Shown here piece after piece: positions 8,604 through 12,946 of a stretch of 12,946 bases of DNA. A program made the position numbers and the translations under genes. This DNA comes from Bacteroidales bacterium (lineage in GTDB: Bacteria > Bacteroidota > Bacteroidia > Bacteroidales > UBA1402). The stretch covers positions 185 to 13,130 of the forward strand of contig DOBD01000006.1 in the NCBI GenBank assembly GCA_003506275.1. Reading direction: 5' to 3'. The notes beneath the pieces were generated by a model, which was not told where the DNA came from, did not search any database, and was given only the letters and a program-made list of their open reading frames with translations. Positions within the stretch are counted from its first letter, which is position 1. The number at the start of each line of letters is the position of its first letter.

Positions 8604-8669
8604 GTACTCGGCCACGCCCAATTCAACGAAAAAACACTTATTTTCAATAACCTATAAACAAACATCAGT

Positions 8670-9386
8670 ATGGAAGAAATGAATCAACCCGTGTTTTCCT
8701 TGCCCCGCATCGGAGAACCTGCTCCCGCTTTCAAAGCCGTCACCACCCAAGGCGACATCAACTTCCCCGCCGACTACAAAGGCAGTTGGGTCATCCTGTT
8801 CAGCCACCCGGCCGATTTCACCCCTGTCTGTACCTCTGAGTTCATGACCTTCGCCTCGATGGAACAACAATTCAACCAAGCCAATTGCAAGCTGGTCGGT
8901 TTGTCTGTCGATGGCCTCTACAGCCACATCGCCTGGCTGCGTACCATCAAGGAAAAGATTGAATACAAGGGCATGAAAAACGTGGAAGTGACCTTTCCGC
9001 TGATTGAAGACATCACCATGGAAGTGGCCAAAAAGTACGGCATGCTGATGCCGGGCGAAAGCAACACCAAGGCCGTCCGCGCCGTCTTCGTCATCGACCC
9101 CAAGGGCATCGTCCGCACCATCATCTATTACCCGCTGAGCCTGGGCCGCAACTTCGACGAACTTTACCGTGTCGTCCTGGCCCTGCAAGCCGCCGATGCC
9201 TTCAACATCGCCACCCCAGCCGACTGGCGTCCCGGTGATGATGTCATCGTCCCCACCGCCGGCTCCTGCGGCGTCGCCAAGGAACGTATGGAAGACAAAA
9301 GCGGTGAAACCACCTGCTACGACTGGTTCTTCTGCACCAAGAAACTCGACAAAGACACCGTGCTGAAGAAAATCCTGAAGAAATAA
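8670..9386 (+). CDS. Peroxiredoxin, Prx6 (1-Cys) type with extended C-terminus
   Basis: A thiol peroxidase that reduces H2O2 and organic hydroperoxides in the cytoplasm. The 238 residues begin with a thioredoxin fold. The peroxidatic cysteine is C54 in HPADFTPVCTSEF (46-58), with the conserved Pro and Thr of the PxxxTxxC motif. The C-terminal dimerisation domain has TPADWRPGDDVIVP (182-195) as in Prx6 proteins, then three cysteines: C200 (GSCG) and C216/C222 (CYDWFFC). This resembles archaeal-type Prx6 enzymes in which C-terminal cysteines act in resolution, so the 1-Cys label may be wrong for mechanism. It lies 66 bases after dps, in the presumed peroxide-response cluster, and is followed by a strong terminator. 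The last codons are echoed about 1.2 kb downstream. Confidence 0.93.
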   Translation: MEEMNQPVFSLPRIGEPAPAFKAVTTQGDINFPADYKGSWVILFSHPADFTPVCTSEFMTFASMEQQFNQANCKLVGLSVDGLYSHIAWLRTIKEKIEYKGMKNVEVTFPLIEDITMEVAKKYGMLMPGESNTKAVRAVFVIDPKGIVRTIIYYPLSLGRNFDELYRVVLALQAADAFNIATPADWRPGDDVIVPTAGSCGVAKERMEDKSGETTCYDWFFCTKKLDKDTVLKKILKK

Positions 9387-9402
9387 GGAACGTTATACAT
9401 AA

Positions 9403-9454
9403 GGGATGGTATCCTTTCTCGAACAGAAAATGGATACCATCCCTCGTTTTTTTT
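9403..9454 (+). terminator. Strong intrinsic terminator after the peroxiredoxin gene
   Basis: GGGATGGTATCC (9403-9414) pairs perfectly with GGATACCATCCC (9432-9443). The stem extends inside with TTTCT/AGAAA (9415-9419 and 9425-9429) past a two-base bulge, and the loop is CGAAC. Eight T residues follow at 9447-9454. It ends the perR-dps-prx transcript and separates it from the AT-rich island. Confidence 0.9.
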
Positions 9455-9499
9455 ATAGTAAAAAGCAACTTCTAAGGCATACAAAATACTCAAAATGGT

Positions 9500-9514
9500 A
9501 TAAGAGCATCTTAT
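9500..9514. repeat. Perfect short inverted repeat upstream of the cassette promoter
   Basis: ATAAGA-gca-TCTTAT is a 6-3-6 inverted repeat about 17 bases upstream of the predicted -33 of the next promoter. It could be an operator for autoregulation of the two-gene cassette, but short palindromes arise by chance in AT-rich DNA. Apart from this repeat and the terminator and promoter listed separately, I see nothing else in 9387-9605. Confidence 0.3.
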
Positions 9515-9530
9515 TCTTATTCATACGGTC

Positions 9531-9559
9531 TTGTAAAAACACAAAAAAATGTAGCTTTG
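9531..9559 (+). promoter_or_regulatory. Predicted promoter of the DUF6922-like/nucleotidyltransferase cassette
   Basis: TTG at 9531-9533, an 18-base spacer and TAGCTTTG at 9552-9559 fit the Bacteroidetes promoter consensus with a slightly short spacer. The predicted start near 9566 leaves a leader of about 40 bases before the first ATG. Confidence 0.6.
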
Positions 9560-9605
9560 TAACAACCATTTGAAACAACACGTCATGTAAAAACCTTTTG
9601 AGAGA

Positions 9606-9908
9606 ATGACATCGGACGAACTAAATCAATTTACAAAAAATCTTTTTTGGGATGCAGATCCCGATGATTTAGACTTGGAAAAACACAAGAATTACATTGT
9701 GGGGCGAGTACTTGACTATGGAGAATGGAATGATTGGTTGTTCATACGTTCCTATTATGGCATTGAAATAATCAAAGACACAGCGACATCTATTCGATCA
9801 ATGTTTCCTAAATCGCTATCATTCATCTCAGTAATGACAAATACACCCGAACAACAATTTCGTTGCTTCGAGAACGTAAAGAAAAAAGTCTCAAACCCAT
9901 TTAGATAA
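9606..9908 (+). CDS. Small DUF6922-like protein, probable antitoxin/partner of the downstream nucleotidyltransferase
   Basis: A 100-residue soluble, acidic-start protein with no signal peptide. The segment LFWDADPDDLDLEKHKNYIV (13-32), followed by GRVLDYGEWNDW, resembles the short Bacteroidetes family I know as DUF6922 (FWDxDxxxLDxxKHxxxIIxRVLxYG). Those genes are commonly found directly before AbiEii/AbiGii-type transferases. The function has not been shown as far as I know; an antitoxin or regulator role is inferred from position. The ATG is 46 bases after the predicted promoter -7. The stop TAA overlaps the next ATG by one base (TAATG), pointing to coupled translation. Base composition is much more AT-rich than the surrounding genome (20 G/C in the 60 bases 9601-9660), consistent with recent transfer. 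Confidence 0.65.
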   Translation: MTSDELNQFTKNLFWDADPDDLDLEKHKNYIVGRVLDYGEWNDWLFIRSYYGIEIIKDTATSIRSMFPKSLSFISVMTNTPEQQFRCFENVKKKVSNPFR

Positions 9909-10528
9909 TGAGTCAGCTTTTTACCAGCACAATAGATGTTAAAACGCGCTCACTTCTGATGCGTTTACAAAACATTCCCCTATTGAAGGATATGCGATTA
10001 TCAGGGGGAACGGCCTTGGCGTTGCAATTAGGTCATAGACATTCCATCAATTTAGACTTTTTTGGAAAAATGACTGTTTCATGGAACGAACTACAACAAA
10101 CATTAGAACAACAGGGGCTTACCTGTATCGTACGGTCAGAAAGCCCAATGATATGTATAACACAAATCGAACATATCAAAGTTGATTTTGTCGATTATTC
10201 TTCCGTAAAATGGATAGAACCAGCCGTCGTTACTGATGGGATTATTATGGCTGGTTTAAAAGATATTGGAGCCATGAAAATAGCCTCCATCACAGGTCGT
10301 GGCGACAAAAAGGACTTTATTGATTTATACTTTCTACTTCAACATTTCAGCTTGAAAGAGCTCATTGAATGCTACACCTTAAAGTTTGAAACAGTTTCTG
10401 TCTTTCATGTCATACGAAGTTTAACTTATTTTGACGATGCTGAAGCCTCTCCATTGCCCATGTTGTTCGCACAATTTGATTGGAATGAGGCTAAGGAAAC
10501 GATACGTAAAGCGGTTATTGGTTTGTAA
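9908..10528 (+). CDS. AbiEii/AbiGii-family nucleotidyltransferase (toxin-like)
   Basis: A 206-residue member of the DUF1814/AbiEii group, a nucleotidyltransferase fold used as the toxin in type IV toxin-antitoxin and abortive-infection systems. The motif I region is LSGGTALALQLGHRHSINLD (31-50), then FF. Family members usually have an Asp at the position of N48, so one of the two metal-binding acids appears replaced. The second acid is in IKVDFVDYS (D93). The family's third block is MKIASITGRGDKKDFIDLYF (123-142), with K124 and D136 conserved. The start overlaps the upstream small gene by one base, so the pair forms one cassette. AT-rich like its partner. The stop coincides with the beginning of a prx-like scar, so the C-terminus could have been trimmed or changed at that junction (inference). 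Confidence 0.82.
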   Translation: MSQLFTSTIDVKTRSLLMRLQNIPLLKDMRLSGGTALALQLGHRHSINLDFFGKMTVSWNELQQTLEQQGLTCIVRSESPMICITQIEHIKVDFVDYSSVKWIEPAVVTDGIIMAGLKDIGAMKIASITGRGDKKDFIDLYFLLQHFSLKELIECYTLKFETVSVFHVIRSLTYFDDAEASPLPMLFAQFDWNEAKETIRKAVIGL

Positions 10529-10567
10529 AAACCGGTTTTTTAGCACCAAAAAACTCGACAAAAAACA
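10524..10567 (+). pseudogene. Short diverged echo of the peroxiredoxin 3' end
   Basis: Read from 10524, this DNA encodes CKNRFFSTKKLDKK, against CYDWFFCTKKLDKD at residues 216-229 of the peroxiredoxin (codons from 9315). The best block, 9334-9353 versus 10543-10562, matches at 19 of 20 bases. Over 9325-9353 it matches at 25 of 29. Three of those four mismatches are silent third-position changes (TTC to TTT twice, AAG to AAA); the fourth changes Cys to Ser. That pattern suggests descent from a coding prx homologue with a more AT-rich codon bias. Too short to be a gene; it overlaps the transferase stop. Confidence 0.45.
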
Positions 10568-10606
10568 GACAAACTCCCCATTATACCTATTGAGCGGTAT
10601 GTCAGC

Positions 10607-10645
10607 AAGGTAGAGGTGTAAAATCATTACCCCACCTTACCTTTT
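10607..10645 (+). terminator. Possible terminator of the cassette
   Basis: AAGGTAGAGGTG (10607-10618) pairs with CACCTTACCTT (10633-10643) with one bulged G; four T residues end the repeat (10642-10645). The loop is 14 bases and the T run is short, so it is a moderate candidate for ending the cassette transcript. Confidence 0.45.
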
Positions 10646-10656
10646 AACAAAAGAAA

Positions 10657-10701
10657 GCGGCATAAAACCCTGATTCATCGAATCGAATGGTTGTATGCCG
10701 C
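10657..10701 (-). terminator. Hairpin terminator downstream of tRNA-Arg, possibly bidirectional
   Basis: GCGGCATA (10657-10664) pairs with TATGCCGC (10694-10701). Inside are AACC/GGTT (10666-10669 and 10689-10692) and GATTC/GAATC (10672-10676 and 10680-10684), giving a long interrupted stem. On the minus strand it begins about 10 bases after the tRNA 3' end and is followed by TTTCTTTT. On the plus strand it is followed by TCATTTTT, so it could also stop transcription arriving from the cassette. Confidence 0.75.
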
Positions 10702-10710
10702 TCATTTTTG

Positions 10711-10782
10711 TGATCCCGTGGAGACTCGAACTCCAATCGATGGAACCGGAATCCATTATTCTATCCATTGAACTACGGGACC
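10711..10782 (-). tRNA. tRNA-Arg, anticodon CCG
   Basis: A full 72-base cloverleaf on the minus strand. The acceptor GGTCCCG pairs with CGGGATC (one G-U pair). The D arm is GTTC/GAAT, the anticodon arm ATGGA/TCCAT with loop TTCCGGT, and the T arm TGGAG/CTCCA with loop TTCGAGT. The discriminator is A. Loop positions 34-36 are CCG, which reads the Arg codon CGG. The 3' CCA is not encoded. It has its own promoter, and its 3' end faces the AT-rich island. Confidence 0.97.
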
Positions 10783-10793
10783 CGAAAGCCGTG

Positions 10794-10801
10794 CAAAAGT
10801 A
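10794..10801 (-). promoter_or_regulatory. Predicted promoter -7 element of tRNA-Arg
   Basis: TACTTTTG on the minus strand matches TAnnTTTG exactly and places the transcription start about 5 bases before the tRNA 5' end. A T-rich TTTC lies about 20 bases upstream in the -33 position. Between here and asnA (10802-10962) I see no gene. Confidence 0.6.
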
Positions 10802-10962
10802 CAATAAAAAAAACAATGTCGAAAGACGGTCAGCCAGAATGTTATGGCGTTATACTGTTGCTTGAAACGAATAAATACTGTTAATTCGTCTGCAAAATGC
10901 CCTGTATAACGTTTCATCGCATTGATTTGGAGAAATTTTTCTTACACTTTGTCATTTTTGTG

Positions 10963-10970
10963 TATATTTG
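10963..10970 (+). promoter_or_regulatory. Predicted promoter -7 element of asnA
   Basis: TATATTTG is an exact TAnnTTTG match 26 bases before the asnA ATG, so transcription would start near 10977. The -33 region (T-rich, near 10937-10943) is a weak match. This supports the ATG at 10997, because the in-frame ATG at 10922 lies upstream of the promoter. Confidence 0.6.
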
Positions 10971-10996
10971 CACAATTTTCGATTTTAAAAAGCCCT

Positions 10997-12034
10997 ATGA
11001 GCTACCTCGTTTTACCGCCCAATTACAAGGCTCTGATTGACCTTAAACAGACAGAACAGGCCATTAAGCTGATCAAGGATTTCTTTCAGCAAAGCTTGTC
11101 TTCTGAACTTCGTTTGCGCCGTGTGACGGCCCCATTGTTCGTGCTGGCCGGCCAAGGCATCAACGACAACCTCTCTGGTAAGGAACGTCCCGTGAGCTTC
11201 CCCATCAAGGACATGGACGATAAGCAAGCTGAAATTGTCCATTCCCTGGCCAAATGGAAACGCCTCACCCTGGCCGAGTACTGCATCGAAGACAAATACG
11301 GCATCTACACCGACATGAACGCCATCCGGGCCGATGAAGAACTGGGCAACCTGCACTCCCTGTACGTGGACCAATGGGATTGGGAACTATGCATCGGTGC
11401 CTCCGACCGCACCATCACCTTCCTGAAGTCCGTGGTCAGACGCATCTATGCCGCCATCAGACAAACCGAATTCTTGCTGTACGAACAATACCCGGTGCTT
11501 CACCCTGGACTACCCGATGAAATCACCTTCATCCATTCCGAGGAGTTGCTGAAGTTATACCCCAACCTCAGCCCGAAGGAACGGGAAAACGAGTTCACCC
11601 GCGCACACAAAGCCGCCTTCATCTTTGGTATCGGCGCCCCCCTGTCCAACGGCAGCAAACACGACGAACGCGCACCGGATTACGACGACTGGATTACCAC
11701 CAACGAGGATGGATACCAGGGCCTCAACGGCGACCTCTTCGTATGGAACGACGTTATGGGCTGCGCCCTCGAATTGTCATCCATGGGCATCCGTGTCGAC
11801 CGGGAAGCCATGCTCAAGCAACTGGCCATCTGTGGTTGCGAAGAGCGCAAGGATCTCTACTTCCACAAGAAACTGCTCAACAACGAGTTACCTCTCTGCA
11901 TCGGTGGTGGTATCGGACAGTCAAGGCTTTGCATGTTCCTGCTCAGGAAAGCGCACATCGGAGAAATCCAAGCCAGCATCTGGCCGGCAGACATGCGCAA
12001 GACCTGTGAAGAAAACGGCATCATCCTGATCTAG
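10997..12034 (+). CDS. asnA: Aspartate-ammonia ligase (asparagine synthetase A)
   Basis: Makes asparagine from aspartate, ammonium and ATP in the cytoplasm; related in fold to class II aminoacyl-tRNA synthetases. The protein has 345 residues, slightly longer than the E. coli enzyme. Family blocks are GQGINDNLSGKERPVSFPI (52-70), KWKRLTLAEY (86-95), DQWDWELCI (125-133), and the motif-3-like GGGIGQSRLCMFLL (303-316) near the C-terminus. The ATG at 10997 is chosen because the longer frame to 10922 includes the promoter and a hydrophobic prefix not found in AsnA. It is transcribed alone. Its TAG stop overlaps, as CTAG, the stop of the convergent gene. It uses ammonium, the product of the nearby nrf operon, but a direct link is speculative. 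Confidence 0.96.
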   Translation: MSYLVLPPNYKALIDLKQTEQAIKLIKDFFQQSLSSELRLRRVTAPLFVLAGQGINDNLSGKERPVSFPIKDMDDKQAEIVHSLAKWKRLTLAEYCIEDKYGIYTDMNAIRADEELGNLHSLYVDQWDWELCIGASDRTITFLKSVVRRIYAAIRQTEFLLYEQYPVLHPGLPDEITFIHSEELLKLYPNLSPKERENEFTRAHKAAFIFGIGAPLSNGSKHDERAPDYDDWITTNEDGYQGLNGDLFVWNDVMGCALELSSMGIRVDREAMLKQLAICGCEERKDLYFHKKLLNNELPLCIGGGIGQSRLCMFLLRKAHIGEIQASIWPADMRKTCEENGIILI

Positions 12035-12783
12035 TGATTGACCGTGATGTGGAAGCAAGCCTGCTTGACTTCCCTCACCACCCGGCAACGCCCTTCCTCC
12101 GACATTTCCGTCAATACCTCAGCCAAGGGGTGACGCATCATATCGTGCCGGCAGTAGCCTTCCGGCGCCGGCTTTCCATGCTCAGGCAAAAACTCCTTGT
12201 AGGAAATATCAAACGACGTCCCGTAAATATGGGACGATTCGTTGCGGGTGGCGTTGGTATTGCGTTTGCCTAACCCCTGTTGACTTTCGTTCGTGCGCAG
12301 CACCGAACTCACCATCAAGTAATAGGGAGGCAAGCCCAGCTCTTCCAGTTTCTGGTGAAACCGTTCCCCTATTTCTTCCAACAAATCCACGGCTTTGGGT
12401 ACCAGGTAAGGTTGGGAATGGGTGAGGTTTTTCAACCGATAGGTCTCGGCGTCTTCTTCCAGCGCCTTGAGTTTGCCCCGCCGCAACAAGCCGGGCACTT
12501 CCTCTTCCATGGCTTTATTGGTGGAAAACGGCTTGATACCCAATCGCCTGGCACTTTCCAGGTGCAGGTCGTTGTTATCCTTGAGCCGACCTATCTGCCA
12601 ATGCTTGGTGGAAATCACCTTGCAATCAGGGCACTGACCCAGTTTATGGAAGGTAGCCGTCCTTGCAGGTTCAGCGCCACCCCATTCCAGGCCACCCACA
12701 AAACGCACCAGGGCTATCAGTATCAGACACGTACAAAAACCAAGAACAAAAAAGTAAAGGCTGAGGCGTTTGGAACGGCGCAT
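12031..12783 (-). CDS. Membrane-anchored M15-peptidase-like protein (DUF5715-like)
   Basis: A 250-residue protein with an N-terminal basic start and one hydrophobic segment (about 9-30), so probably anchored to the inner membrane or secreted, with the bulk outside the cytoplasm. The C-terminal half resembles zinc D-Ala-D-Ala carboxypeptidases of the M15/VanY type: VSSVLRT, then SSHIYGTSFDISY with the SxHxxGxxxD zinc pattern, and CFHITV near the end with the third His ligand. I recognise this as like the Bacteroidetes family DUF5715; a peptidoglycan-trimming role is inferred. It starts with MRRSKRLS at 12783; an in-frame ATG at 12834 would add 17 polar residues before the membrane segment and is less likely. 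No terminator separates it from convergent asnA. Confidence 0.68.
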   Translation of the reverse strand: MRRSKRLSLYFFVLGFCTCLILIALVRFVGGLEWGGAEPARTATFHKLGQCPDCKVISTKHWQIGRLKDNNDLHLESARRLGIKPFSTNKAMEEEVPGLLRRGKLKALEEDAETYRLKNLTHSQPYLVPKAVDLLEEIGERFHQKLEELGLPPYYLMVSSVLRTNESQQGLGKRNTNATRNESSHIYGTSFDISYKEFLPEHGKPAPEGYCRHDMMRHPLAEVLTEMSEEGRCRVVREVKQACFHITVNH

Positions 12784-12800
12784 GGTCGTAAAAGAATGAG

Positions 12801-12808
12801 TAGATTTG
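12801..12808 (+). promoter_or_regulatory. Possible -7 element for ung
   Basis: TAGATTTG is an exact TAnnTTTG match 34 bases before the ung ATG. No TTG lies at the right distance upstream, so it is only a candidate. Confidence 0.35.
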
Positions 12809-12842
12809 CAGGCAGACAGCGCAAACCGCCTCACCTTGAATT

Positions 12843-12946
12843 ATGGACGTAAAGATAGAAAATTCCTGGAAAACACACCTGACCCCTGAGTTTGAAAAAC
12901 CCTACTTTTCAGCCCTGACGGCCTTCGTCAAGGCGGCTTACGCTCG
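12843..12946 (+). CDS. ung: Uracil-DNA glycosylase, N-terminus (cut by window end)
   Basis: Only the first 34 codons are present. MDVKIENSWKTHLTPEFEKP followed by YFSALTAFVKAAY matches the typical start of family 1 uracil-DNA glycosylases (VxIxxSWKxxLxxEFxKPYFxxLxxFV), which remove uracil from DNA in base-excision repair. The catalytic GQDPYH motif lies beyond the window. It is divergent from the DUF5715-like gene, with 59 bases between starts. Confidence 0.87.
   Translation, partial: MDVKIENSWKTHLTPEFEKPYFSALTAFVKAAYA

Noticed and set aside
8638..8650. TTATT-TTC-AATAA inverted repeat before the peroxiredoxin as a PerR box or promoter
   Set aside because: It lacks the AATnATT core, and the nearby TATTTTCA is a poor match to TAnnTTTG; it may be chance in an AT-rich spacer.
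10431..10613. A 60-residue open frame running across the end of the transferase gene
   Set aside because: Its first half is a shadow of the transferase in another frame; only the prx-like piece in the middle has meaning, and it is reported separately.
10711..10782. tRNA-Arg as an attachment site with a matching direct repeat across the island
   Set aside because: I found no copy of the tRNA 3' end at the other side of the island (9387-9605), and no integrase.
12034..12852. Plus-strand open frames opposite the DUF5715-like gene
   Set aside because: They are antisense shadows; the minus-strand protein has a membrane segment and conserved zinc-type motifs, whereas these have none.

Overview
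The window reads as a chromosomal segment of a Bacteroidales-type bacterium (phylum Bacteroidota). The evidence is a LysRS with the C-terminal extension I associate with this phylum, the order lysS-gpsA-pgi-HAD phosphatase, a System II (Ccs1/CcsA) heme-ligation pair joined to nrfHA, an AsnA of the Bacteroides-like length, and several promoters with the Bacteroidetes -7 motif TAnnTTTG, some with a TTG about 18-20 bases upstream. Shine-Dalgarno sequences are weak, as is normal in this phylum. Assignment below order is not possible from this sequence.

Layout. (1) 1-3626, plus strand: a housekeeping operon with the 3' end of lysS, then gpsA, pgi and a HAD-superfamily phosphatase, with gaps of 4, 19 and 5 bases. 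(2) 3592-7487, minus strand: nrfH-nrfA-ccs1(resB)-ccsA, an operon for periplasmic ammonia-forming nitrite reduction with its own cytochrome c assembly proteins. It converges on and overlaps the HAD gene by 35 bp. (3) 7640-9454, plus strand: an oxidative-stress cluster of a PerR-type Fur-family regulator, Dps and a Prx6-type peroxiredoxin, ending in a strong intrinsic terminator. The nrf and perR promoters are divergent within 152 bases, and a Fur/PerR-like palindrome lies on the predicted perR start of transcription. (4) 9455-10710: an AT-rich island holding a two-gene cassette, a DUF6922-like small protein and an AbiEii/AbiGii-family nucleotidyltransferase, with coding sequences overlapping by one base. 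A short, diverged echo of the peroxiredoxin 3' end follows the cassette. (5) 10711-10782, minus strand: tRNA-Arg(CCG) with its own promoter and terminator hairpin. (6) 10997-12946: asnA, a convergent membrane-anchored M15-like protein (DUF5715-like) that shares a CTAG double stop with asnA, and the first 34 codons of ung.

How the genes fit together: the nrf operon lets the cell respire nitrite (NrfH takes electrons from menaquinol, NrfA reduces nitrite to ammonium), and Ccs1/CcsA attach the hemes. The perR-dps-prx cluster senses and removes peroxide and sequesters iron. The island cassette looks like an acquired toxin-antitoxin or abortive-infection-type module. It is the most unusual part of the window because of its base composition, the altered active-site motif of the transferase, and the prx-derived scar. 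No wholly new multi-gene system is evident; most of the window is ordinary core genome.
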